Below, piece after piece: positions 10,841 to 20,660 of a stretch of DNA of 64,000 nucleotides. Below the pieces are notes generated by a model, which was given only the letters and a program-made list of their open reading frames with translations, was not told where the DNA came from and searched no databases. The translations under genes and the position numbers were made by a program. Within the stretch, counting starts at the first letter, position 1. Each line of letters opens with the position of its first letter. This stretch comes from Datisca glomerata (Eukaryota; Streptophyta; Magnoliopsida; Cucurbitales; Datiscaceae). The DNA lies in assembly GCA_003255025.1 (NCBI GenBank), contig QANY01002202.1, positions 175,893-239,892 of the forward strand. Reading direction: 5' to 3'.

Positions 10841-11575
10841 AAATTGTAATTGCCACTCATTATGTGGGAATCGACAGTCAAAAGCCTCAAACAGTTATCC
10901 TGAAGGTACTAATTGCATCTACAAGTCCAAGCGCCATTCAACGGCCCTAATCGCCGTTGGTCATCCTAATCGTCATGTTTTGATAGGTGATCACCATATG
11001 CTCTCATAATTGCCAACAAATGGCCCTAATTGTCATTTAAATGGCTCTAATTGCCATCTTCACAATAAACTGGACAAAAATATTTATTTTTTAATTAATT
11101 ACCGTACACTGGACAAATTAGTCATCAAAATAGAAAAAACTTGCTCTCTCAATGTAAACATTCACGATATTTATTTATTATGTGAAATTAGATTGGATTA
11201 AATAAGAATTCTCAAACCAATTGAACACTTATTCATAAACTCTATAAAAGTTGTCATTGATAATGTCGTTGTGCTTTTGTGATAAGTATAAAGCGAGACG
11301 GGTTTTCACCATATATAATTATAGGTCGTGATGTTATGATGGTCGATAAATGCTATTTATCAGTTTGACGAACATGTATAACCCTCAAGGTCTAATTCTA
11401 CTGTTAATCGAACATATCCGCTAAAAGTTTAAAATTAAATACTAAAATTTGAAAAATAAACTCATCTACGTTTTAATTGATAACCCTATAAATATATTTT
11501 TCAAATCTGACCTTATTTTGTCATCAAAATTAACCCTAAAATTAAAAAACCATATTCACCTTCTTCTTAAAAAAC
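10841..11575. other. Spacer with a short degenerate repeat, upstream of the mobile-domain gene
   Basis: At 10930-11062 a motif of about 20 bases resembling ATGGCCCTAATTGTCATT recurs four to five times (GGCCCTAATCGCCGTTGG, ATGGCTCTAATTGCCATC). The rest is AT-rich and featureless. It may be the distal promoter of the gene starting near 11894. Confidence 0.4.
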
Positions 11576-11760
11576 TCGATACCCACCCTTTCTCCCTCTC
11601 AACACACTATATACCCTCCATTCCTCTTCACTCAAACACTCTATTCTCACCCTTTCTTCTTCATCTCTTCATCTTCATCTCTTCATCTTCATATGTTGAT
11701 CTTCATCTCTTCATAGCCCGAAAATCTCCTCAAACCGCCTCAAACCCAACACTGTGAGGA
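11576..11760 (+). promoter_or_regulatory. Promoter and pyrimidine-rich 5'UTR of the mobile-domain gene
   Basis: CACTATATACC at 11606-11615 is a TATA-like box. It is followed by a CT-rich stretch with repeated CTTCATCTCTTCATCTTCAT, typical of plant core promoters (Y patch) and 5'UTRs. The longest frame across it (11449-11757) is explained by this composition and is not regarded as coding. Confidence 0.5.
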
Positions 11761-12040
11761 AATTTTGCACATTCCTTACAAAAATGAGTGAAACTCACAC
11801 CCAACCCGAGTCATATCCGTCCAATATTGTATTTTTTCACCAAAAATGGCTAGATGAAAGCATAAAGTTACAAAGGGAACGGTGTGTTTAACGATGCAAC
11901 CAAGTTCGAGCGGTTTGAAAGGGCCGTACGATGCCACCGGTTATGGAGTGAAAAGATTTCATCCAAAGAATCAAAAACATACTAGCCCTATTCTTCATAT
12001 TGCTCCAACGGAGCATATATCTCATCCAAGCAAACAAGAT

Positions 12041-12651
12041 GTAAGTTTTCTTTAAAGATTTTGAAATTTATGTGTTATATTGTTAAAACACCTAATAGAT
12101 ACTTGATTCGTTCAGGAAATTTGCAGTTTTTTATGTGATGATTGTACAAATGTATTAATTTCATAAAAATATATGTCTTGGATGGAAAACTATAGTATTT
12201 TCATGCGTGCCCGTAAAGTGGCGTATTTTTCATTGTCCGTAAGGTGTTTCATAAAATTCTTCATTGGGTTCTATATTATATTTATATGAATTCCTATAAC
12301 ATGTTCAATGAAATGCTATATCACATTCAAGGAAAAAAATGTAAGTTTTGTTAACAAAAAATTTGGTTGTTATGTGTTATAGTGTTAAAACACTAAATAG
12401 ATACTTGAATCATTTTGCAAATTGGATGTTTTTTATCCAATGCTTATAGAAATGTATGATTATTCGTAGCAATATACGTTTCAGATGAAAAATTATAGTG
12501 TATGCTTATGTGCCCGTAAGGTGTTCAAGGTAATGTCACAATAGGGTTATAAATTATTGTCATTGCTTTCTTTGATGTTTTTTCCTATGTAATACATCTT
12601 TCTTCACACACCTTTTTCATTGAGTCAAGACTTAAATTTTTTTTTTCCTAG
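12041..12651 (+). repeat. Intron 1 of the mobile-domain gene, with an internal duplication
   Basis: The intron has GT and AG borders. Its first part (from 12041: GTAAGTTTTCTTTAAAG, ATGTGTTATATTGTTAAAAC, GGATGGAAAACTATAG, GTGCCCGTAA) recurs in diverged form from about 12340, including a second GTAAGTTTTG donor-like site. It thus contains a tandem duplication of about 290-300 bp. Confidence 0.6.
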
Positions 12652-14481
12652 GCTGAGTTCTATGATCTTGGTGTACATGATTTCGGGAACACTACACTAG
12701 TAGTTCAGTGGTACAATAAGCTTTCTGAAAAAGTGAAAATGAATGTCTATGCTTCCGAGTTTAGGTAGTTTATAAGTATATTGAAAAGGGGGCCAATGGA
12801 TCACGTCCTATTGAAAAGCCTGGCCGTGAAATGGTGGGATACAACATACACCTTTCATATAGATGAGTGGATGAAATGACATTGGCCCCATTAGACTTTG
12901 CAGAGACTACTAGCCTGAAGATTTTGAACTCAACAATAACAAGAAGGCATTGGAGAAAACAAATTAGTCATCAATGGATTTCTTATAATTATGTTAATTA
13001 CGAGTGTACTTCTCCTAAGAAGGATAAATTTTGACGAGAGTTTTTCTTTTGGTGCTCTTGGGTAGTATAATTTTTTTTGCAACAAGAGCAATAAAGTTTA
13101 TTCGTACTTCCTCCACATCCTGCAAAAAATGGATGAGATACGAGAGTATACATGGGGTGGTTCAGCATTGCCCGTATTGTATTGCAATATGGATGCTTTA
13201 TGTCACTGTTGCAATATGGATGTTTTATGTCACGGTAAAAGTGTAGGGACTGGGGGTTTCTTGAGAGCATGGAAGGTATGGGCTTGTGCATACTTTCCGT
13301 GTTTGGACTGAGGAGACCATTGGGTGGTCAAGACACGTTCCCAAGGGCAGCACGTTGGATAGACATTGAGTCGGGAACAAAGGATCGCTCATTGTCTAAA
13401 AGAATTCAGTGTTAAACTTCGATATGTGTTTTATTATATCAGTTCTTATATTGTCCCCTCCTGAGTATGAATAATATTTTACTGACGAACTATTTGTTTT
13501 TTTAACTTGCAGATCAATTGGAACCCTTGGGGACAATGTACAAACTTGCCTAATTATTGGATCGACAATAAACCTGCTACTACCATGAGAATCTTGCTGC
13601 AAGGACCCACTGGAAGAGCGCGGTACTTTGGTTAGCGCATCTCATGGTAGAGTTTCAAAACCGAGCACCGTACCCCATACAGACCACCAGTTTCAATGTT
13701 ATGTGTCAACCATTCATAGAGAGGATCTGACTGGTGGTCTTGGAGCTCTTAGAGTGACACACTTCATCGATGATGTAGATGGCGATGGCGAAGATACTTA
13801 TGACGAATTCTAGAAAAATTGGTTGTCTTTCAACTATGATGGGGCATCTTCATCTTCGCAGGTGCTAAACATCTCTAAGTGGTTTTTAAATATATGAGAT
13901 TACTCATATTGTGATACAATGTAAATTTGTAATTTACTTGGTATAGGAAGCAGCACCAGCAATTGTAACAACCACATTAGCACCAGGAGCATCAAGGCCG
14001 GCTAGGGCGACTGTTGTTGATATAAATAAGAGTGGCTGACATCCCACTACCACTGTGGCAGATTTAGCTAGCACTTCCATATGGTGGTAGTGAGTTGTTT
14101 GACATTCTAAATGATGTTAATCTTTGTTATTTAGTCATTAAATATCATATTAACATGTAATTCGGATAATGACAGTGTCGGCGGCATGTGCGGTAGTTAT
14201 GTGTGACAGGCATGATGCACATGATTGGCAATCTCAATATGTCGTTCTTCGAGAAAATATTGAGCGCATCTGAGGTGCTGATGAAGGCGATTATAAAGGC
14301 CAAAACATCAATGAAAAAAAAAAGATAAGGAAATTGTAAACTTACTATCTTTCCCTAATTATTTTTTAGTTTGAAATCAAAATATTCAAATTAACTTTAG
14401 CTGGTAGTTTGAGTATGTAGACTTGTAGGTGAAGTTGGAAAGATGCCTACAAATGTATGAAACTCAAGTAAGCAGGCATGA

Positions 14482-14652
14482 GGTGATGATGATGACGAAG
14501 ATGATGATGAAGGTCACGATGACAATTGTGAAGATTCAGTTAATGATGTTGAAGGCCATTATGATAATGGTGAAGATTCAGTTAATGATGATGAAGACGA
14601 CCATGATGATGACACCCATGCTTTGTCAAAAAAGAGAAAAGTTGCACCATGA
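14482..14652 (+). pseudogene. Acidic tail exon with nuclear-localisation-like end
   Basis: A 56-codon open stretch reads as Asp/Glu-rich protein with two near-identical 15-residue repeats (core EDSVND), then SKKRKVAP and a stop. The KKRK cluster looks like a nuclear localisation signal. It may be the last part of the PMD gene, which in related genes often ends in an acidic or low-complexity tail. It is only joined to the gene by position and strand. Confidence 0.4.
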
Positions 14653-15025
14653 CACTTTGTCAAAGTTTATGAAATTTTTATAGTCTGTTTGAATTTTAAT
14701 CTTCATTAAAAGTTTGTTGAGTGTATTTTTGAATTTGTTAAATTTTTAAACAAATAATTATGGAAAGATTCTATCGAATCGTTGATTAAAATTTTAAACG
14801 AGATTCTAAGTTTGTTAAATGTATGGTTGAATTTTAAATTGGATCCTAAACATTTTGTGTATAAGGATAAAATTTACAAACCAACCTTCTATCCAATTGG
14901 CATTCATACTCAAATTTGAATTTGCAACAAAACAAAGTGTAAAGGAATTGAGAAATTCAACTTAGATTTATAGAGTTTTGCATAAAATATCAATATATAA
15001 GTTATTACAACCCAAACACCTATAA
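14653..15025. other. AT-rich spacer
   Basis: A sequence of TTTAAATTTG type without a frame. TCTAAGTTTGTTAAATGTATG near 14802 resembles 14712-14740, so a short diverged duplication may be present. Nothing else is seen. Confidence 0.4.
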
Positions 15026-15243
15026 TTATGGCGTATGGGACCAATAAATGACTAGAAGGATCCCAAACACCATAGCTCTACGACGTTTGGGACCCCACTG
15101 GTGTATTTTGGGCCCCAAACGCCATATACACAGGGGTTTGGCCCGTGTCCAAGTGCATAGGCCTAAACCCCTATGTCTCTCGCTTTGTGGGCCCAAAAAC
15201 GACCAGGAAGCTCCAAACGCCATTCATCAATGGTGTTTCGCCG
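15026..15243. repeat. GC-rich block of inverted and direct CCCAAACGCCAT motifs
   Basis: CCCAAACACCAT, CCCAAACGCCAT, CTCCAAACGCCAT and the reverse forms GTTTGGGACC and TGGTGTTTCG alternate over 220 bases, standing out from AT-rich flanks. The open frames in both directions across it are by-products. Such blocks are seen near PMD- and MULE-type genes in plant genomes. Here it lies between the two. Confidence 0.55.
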
Positions 15244-15248
15244 TTATG

Positions 15249-15262
15249 CACTACTACAAAAA
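15249..15262 (+). mobile_element. CACTA-type transposon terminus
   Basis: CACTACTACAAAAA equals the usual plant CACTA (En/Spm) terminal sequence. Short repeats follow, including CGACTGTCAT and a 23-base near-palindrome at 15397-15419. The matching opposite terminus was not found, so the full element cannot be bounded. Confidence 0.5.
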
Positions 15263-15396
15263 GGGAATTAGATTGACAATTGATCGACTGTCATATATCG
15301 ATCTATCATCACTAGTCGTTTAAAATAACCATCACAATAAGGTGGTATAATGACCGAGAATTGTTGTCAAAATAGCTCTACCACGAAAAGGAGATA

Positions 15397-15419
15397 GTTG
15401 ACGGGGATTCCCCATCAAC
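15397..15419. repeat. Near-perfect palindrome in the CACTA-like subterminal region
   Basis: GTTGACGGGGA and TCCCCATCAAC pair over 11 bases with one mismatch. Stems of this kind are common in CACTA subterminal regions, where the transposase binds. Confidence 0.5.
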
Positions 15420-15639
15420 AAAGGTTACACTTCTCAATTTCTCTAAACTTCAAGTACACTTGCTTCTTCAATTTATTTGTTTGGATCATCAATTTTCAAC
15501 TCCAACTAAGTGATCGGCTACATCAAAAAGGTAATGTTTGTTTAGTTTTCTTTAATTTTTTAAGATTATGTGTAAGTTAGTTGCTTTATGAGTAATTATC
15601 ATCAAATTCTTAATTTTTTTTCAATATATTTAAGCATCT

Positions 15640-17864
15640 TCAAGGATGAGTCATCCTGATGTATTCAAAAATCGGGGTGAGATGATTACATGACTGGATT
15701 CATCCACATTAGTAAACTTGCGATATGAGGATGTCATTGACAAATAAATGATAAATTCCAAGAGGCCAAAGATTTCTACAATGCATATTCAGTCGATGTT
15801 GGGTTCAGTGTATGGAAAGATGATAAACACAAGAACAGAGAGGGAAAACTGTGTTACGTAGATGGGTTTGCTTAAAAGAAGTCTGGGAGAATATATATGG
15901 GTAGATAGAACACCAAGCGAGAACCAATAGTCTCGAAAAGGGTGGATTTTTGTGCTTGTTTCAGAGTGAACTTAGATTAAAAGATGAAAAAAATTGATCG
16001 TGAAATATTTTGAAGCTAAGCGCAACTATCGCACCACCTCATCATAGGATTGCACAATGTTGGTGTCAGTCTAAGCCAAGTGTTTTATTACATGGTTGAC
16101 CAAGTAAGGGGTTACGAGAATTTGGGGTTCTTGCAGACATGGCTCAAGCAACAAGATTGCATAATGTTTGTGTCAGGCTAAGACAAGTGTTTTATTACAT
16201 GGTCGACCAAGTAGGCGGTTATGAGAATTTAGGGTTCTTAACGACAGTTCTCTACAATAAGATGGACAAGCAACGGAGATAGCAGGTAATCAAAACTGAT
16301 TCAGTGACAGCTATTACTTTGTTTACTGCAAAATTGGAGATGGATCCGGATATGTATTGCAAATACAACATTGAAATGAATAACCGTCTCGTGAATTTAT
16401 TTTGGGCAGACTCAACGTGCCAAGTTGATTATTACTGTTTCAGTTATGTATTAGCATTTGATATGACCTACAAGGCGAATGCATACAAGAAACCACTCAT
16501 GAGTTTCCTTGGCACGAACAATCACTACAAAACCACGGTATTTGACTGCGTGTTATTGGTTGATGAGACTGTGAAAACCTATCAATTAGCGTTGAGGAGT
16601 TTCTTGGATGCCATGAAAAATAAGATGCCTCAATCGATCATTACAGATGGCGATGAGGTGATGTGTCAAGCAATCATGATGGTGCTCCAAAATTATACTC
16701 ATCGGCTTTGTGCATGGCATCTCGAACAAAATGCCCAATCAAACTTGCATAACCCAGAATTTCTACAGGCCTTCAAGAGAGTCATGTTTGACGTCCTCAG
16801 TGAGGAGGAGTTTGAAGAGGAATAGGATCATTTGATAGAGTAGTTCAACCTTAGGCAAAACAAATGGGTACAATGGATGTATGCAAAGCGTGAACGCTGG
16901 GATGCGCCTTCCATCACAGAAAATTCTTTGCATTCATCAGAATAACGCAATGATCTGATGGTATGAACAAGTATCTCTACCGATTCATTGAACTGATCTA
17001 AATTATTTGAATTTGTACTACAATTTGATCAGGCATTGGCACGTAGTCGACATGAGGAGAGGTTGGATGATGTCAAGTTGACAAATGAAATGCATGTGCT
17101 TCAGACTCACTTGCGTGCGTTAAAGCAACACGCCAAATGTGTTCACGCATAAACTATTTAAACATGTTCTTAAGGAGATCATGGGTTAGGCATTGTTTTT
17201 AGGCTATGAAGCATTATAGGAAGGCTCAAAATTAGTCGTTGGTCGAGTTTGGGGTGCCAACTGACGTATACGTAGCGACACGAGACCAACAACTTGATAT
17301 GCTAAGGTGCACTTGTGGCAAGTTTGAATCAGTGTGGATATTGTGTTGTCATATGTTCACTGTTATAGAAGCTGAACATATGTAAGAGATCCCAAGCAAG
17401 TGCATACTAGACCGGTTGCAGATCACTATGAATAGTAATATGCTACCAACCGGGTCAAGCCATTCTCATCTAGATACAGATGAGACATTATTGCTTCGGT
17501 ACAATTTGATCCCACTAGCTTCCAAAAGACTTGCTCATTTTGTGTCAAAGTCAAGTGAATGGTTGACTCGAGCCAAAGTCGAGATTAGGATATTGTGTGC
17601 AAAATATGAGACTTTGTGGAATGAGAAGGTCACCAATGAACAAGATGGGAAGCATGAGAATGGTGTAGAGATTAAAAGAGGCCTCATTCAAGACCCGACA
17701 ACCATAAATACAAAGGGAAACCAATGTTCCAGCTCGAGAAAAGCACAACCTACCACCCATCGATGTGGCCATTGTAAGAACACTGGACATACCAAACAGA
17801 CATGTCCAGAATTATCGAGCGATGTGCATGCCATGATGCTGGATGATAATACTTATGATCCAAT
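15640..17864 (+). pseudogene. FAR1-related (MULE-type) transposase gene, broken
   Basis: FAR1/FRS proteins are DNA-binding factors derived from Mutator-like transposases. A likely 5'UTR intron runs from GTAATG near 15530 to an AG near 15633. Domains in order: a FAR1 DNA-binding region (15740-16020, EAKDFYNAYSVDVGFSVWK), a linker with YYMVDQVGGYENLGF (16190), and a MULE transposase domain in a 173-residue open frame (16304-16825) with VLAFDMTY, SIITDGDE and HRLCAWHLEQNA. Next come LTNEMHVLQTHLRALKQHA (17080) and a SWIM-type CTC...CCH (17310-17355). A 160-residue frame (17416-17898) ends in a CX2CX4HX4C knuckle. Stops and a 107-bp duplication break the gene. Copia B cuts its end at 17865, and the last codons of the open frame are LTR. 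Confidence 0.8.
16046..16259 (+). repeat. 107-bp tandem duplication in the FAR1-like gene
   Basis: The block starting near AGGATTGCACAATGTTGGTG (16046) recurs at 16153 as AAGATTGCATAATG with about ten differences. Period 107 shifts the frame. The second copy retains the better linker coding. Confidence 0.85.
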
Positions 17865-18210
17865 TGTTGGGCATAGTGCCCTCAAAGCATGTGTTTGACA
17901 TTTTTAATATGAAATTACATTTTTCTTATAACTATTCTTTTGAATTATTGATGAATAATTTATATATATATAAGTATCTAAAACAATTATATATTCACTA
18001 ATGAGACTATGATCTTGTATAAGTATGAGATGATTAAGATCATAGATAATGAATAAAATAGTCCACAACATATTAAAGTATGAAATCATTAGTGAATGGT
18101 TGCTAGTATGGTTCACTAAAAATTATGAATGCATGTGTCATAGATCTGGATCATTGATGAGGACAGGCATCTAGTGAATATACTTTATATAATTAGATTA
18201 TATAAAATGT
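17865..18210 (+). repeat. Copia B 5' LTR fragment
   Basis: It begins TGTTGGGCATAGTGCCCTC and follows the copy A LTR up to ATATACTTTATATAATTAG near 18195. It then switches to leader sequence (ATGAACATAGACCAATAAG). About 1.8 kb of LTR plus the primer-binding site has been deleted at this join. Confidence 0.8.
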
Positions 18211-20082
18211 TAAATGAACATAGACCAATAAGATTGGATTAATAATTAATTTTACATTCATAGGGTATTTTAACTAGTAATTAGTTTGGAATTACTTTAT
18301 TAGTCAAATAAGAATATATTAATTATAAAATAGTGAGTGAGAGAAGGCCGACATGTCAATGTAACTTATGATCTTCATTATTAGTACAACACCGTGTGGT
18401 ACAGAGAGAGCCTCGAGATGGCTTTGTTATCATTCCCCTAAGGAATGTCTCAAACTGTATCAATATCAAGGTTGAACTTCTTGAGAAGATAGGAGTAAGT
18501 CATGTCGTTTAGACTTGAAAGAACCTAAGGGGCATATTCTAATTCAAGTCATGGAATCTGAAATAATATGTTACACTTACAAAGTCACAATTAAGCTTTG
18601 AGTAGATAATTCTGACTTGACCAAATTAGCGATACCTTATTGTTAAAAGAGAAAATATGAAATATTTTGAGTTCTAATAATAAGGGTGAGAATATCTCAT
18701 AGACAGTTAATATTAATCTGAACAAAGTTGTCAGGATCCCAATCTAAATCGTAAGAACCAACGATACTATAAGGGGTCAGTGATCTGGATCGTGTATATA
18801 ATCATTTTTTGGTAAAATCGGTCCAGGATCAAGATCCCGATCGTGGAATCGCATGGGACCACGATCCGGCACTGATCCTAGTGCTTAAGTAAAGCAAACA
18901 ATTTTTCATTGTTATTAGAAAAAAGGTGTGGATGGTGGGATTTGAACGCTTGCCCTAAAGGTTCACAAATGACCATTTAATCACTAAACTAACTATACTT
19001 AGGTATCAAAAATGAATATCTTTAATATTTAATTCAACTGCTGGCTATTTTTATGATATTTTGATTTATTTTTTATGATTTACACCTCTTAAAGTTATCA
19101 GATTTAGACATACACGGCTGGAAGTTATCAAAATTAGAACAAATTTCACAACCACTATTTTATTATATTTAGACATTAATTTTACTATTGTTACAAACTT
19201 ATTAAATTTTAACTTATAAGCAAACACTCTCAAACCTAGTGTATTATAAATTTGTAATAATGATCTTAACATATTTAATCAATAATGATCTTAACAATGA
19301 CCATTTAACCACTGAACCGAGTATGCTTATGTATGTAACAAAAATGAACATCTTTTATATTTAGTTAAACATTTGACCATTTTTATGACATTTCAAATTA
19401 TTTATTTTATGACTTACATTATCAATATTAGAATGAATTTCTCCACTAGTATTTTATTATATTTAGACATTACTTTTAATATTGTTGCAAAATTATTAAA
19501 CTTATAAGTCAAACACTCTCAAACTTAATGTATTATAATGATAATATTAACATATTTAATCAATAATTATCTTTAGATATTTATTTATTTGTCCTTTATA
19601 ATTTGAAACCTCTTATCTAGGGGATCACATATATCTTTCCATGATAACTCTACTTAATATTATGTTATTTTAGATGACCTGAGGTTAGTTTCATTTAATA
19701 AGTAGATGACTTGGTATTATATAATCATTTTCTTCAATATATTGAAGTATTATTAGCATATATCTATTTTTTACTAATAAATTATTAAGAATTGATAGGA
19801 TCTTATGATCATCGATCTGGTCGTTCGATCACTGATCTGATCCTTTAATCCTCGATCCTATACTCTTCCACCGATCCTACGTAGGATCGCGGTCCTGACA
19901 ACCTTTAATCTGACCGACCCGAAGGAGACACATTAATTGTTAGGTTCTCTTATCATGGATTGGTAATTGTTAAGTTTATGTGTTTGATATGTCGCATTCA
20001 TGCATCACCTTTACTTTCCAAATTTTTTTATATTTATTTCAATTTTATTGAATAATGTGTGTTTTATTTTTCAGTTATTATA
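18211..20082 (+). other. Copia B leader, interrupted by a MULE-like insertion
   Basis: Leader blocks shared with D and C include TAGTGAGTGAGAGAAG, GCCTCGAGATGGCTTTG and TTGTTAAAAGAGAAAATATG. The leader continues after the insertion at 19905 and ends in TTTTTCAG shortly before the gag ATG at 20083. Confidence 0.8.
18722..19904. mobile_element. MULE-like non-autonomous insertion, 1183 bp, 9-bp target duplication
   Basis: Leader sequence is interrupted exactly here. TTAATCTGA is present at 18713-18721 and again at 19905-19913, a 9-bp duplication as made by Mutator-like elements. The ends carry GTTGTCAGGATCC (18727) and its reverse form GGTCCTGACAAC (19891-19902). Both subterminal parts are crowded with GATC/CGATCC motifs. 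The core holds no transposase. Shifting the borders by two bases gives a duplication of AATCTGAAC/AATCTGACC with one mismatch and slightly longer terminal repeats. Confidence 0.75.
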
Positions 20083-20660
20083 ATGTATACCATGCGCTAC
20101 CCCATTCCTACTTTTCTTGAACTTGAGAAACTCAATGATGTTAACATTATAAGATGGAAATCGAATTGAAATTTGATGCTAATATGTGAGAACCACAAGT
20201 TTATCCTTACTGGGGAATGTTCTGAAAAGCTCGGTGATGATGACCTGAAAAATGTTCGGGACAAATATGATGCTTAGGTCATGGATTTAGGGGCTACCGT
20301 TGATGTTATGAACAAGTTTCAATTCAACAAACCCCCATTGTTGAATGAACTACAGACTTTTGGGTCACTCAACAAGAGTATGACCAAATAGGGCGAGGGA
20401 AATGTTGCTGAGCAAAAGACTTCTTCCAATGTTGTTAAGAACAGCAAAAGGAAGAAGAACAATGGTAAGAACAAGAGAAAGAACAAAAGAGGAAAGAAAG
20501 CCAAAAAGTCACCAAAAGCCAAGAAGAACAAAGACGACATCAAACCCAAGGGTAAGTGTTTTCATTGTGGAGTTGAAGGTCACTGAAGAGAAATTGTAGC
20601 AAGTATCTCTTCAGACTAAAAAAGAAAGGTAAATATGATTTACTTGTACTTAAACCTTCT
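20083..20660 (+). pseudogene. Copia B gag, broken
   Basis: It starts at ATG 20083 with MYTMRYPIPTFLELEKLND. Stops appear within 30 codons (near 20168), and most of the middle of gag is deleted compared with copy D: the sequence jumps from MDLG near 20290 to FNKPPLLNELQTF near 20335. The lysine-rich tract near 20440-20540 and the zinc knuckle CFHCGVEGH near 20560 remain, followed by a stop. Confidence 0.75.

Larger units (their letters stand above)
11894..14652 (+). pseudogene. Plant mobile domain (PMD) protein gene, broken
   Basis: Exon 1 runs from the ATG at 11894 to 12040 (49 codons, no stop) and is followed by GTAAGT. The intron ends TTTCCTAG at 12651, and exon 2 continues in phase. Exon 2 and later parts match the PMD family: WWDTTYTFHIDEW, then LAPLDFAE near 12890, EYTWGGSALPVLY near 13145, GGFLRAWKVWACAYFP near 13250-13305, and, after an AG at about 13512, WNPWG, GPTGRARYFG and a C-terminal FIDDVDGDGEDTYDEF (to 13813). 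PMD proteins occur as host silencing factors and inside plant transposons. Stops (for example 12766, 12878) and frameshifts break the gene. A different start at 11784 is possible but soon meets a stop. Confidence 0.65.

Noticed and set aside
11449..11757. 102-residue serine/leucine-rich frame
   Set aside because: It covers the TATA box and CT-rich 5'UTR of the mobile-domain gene. Composition alone explains it.
14429..14683. Methionine/lysine-rich 84-residue frame
   Set aside because: Out-of-phase reading of the acidic GAT/GAA repeat; the acidic frame 14482-14652 is more sensible.
15026..15323. Frames with GPK/GPQ repeats on both strands
   Set aside because: By-product of the CCCAAACGCCAT repeat block.
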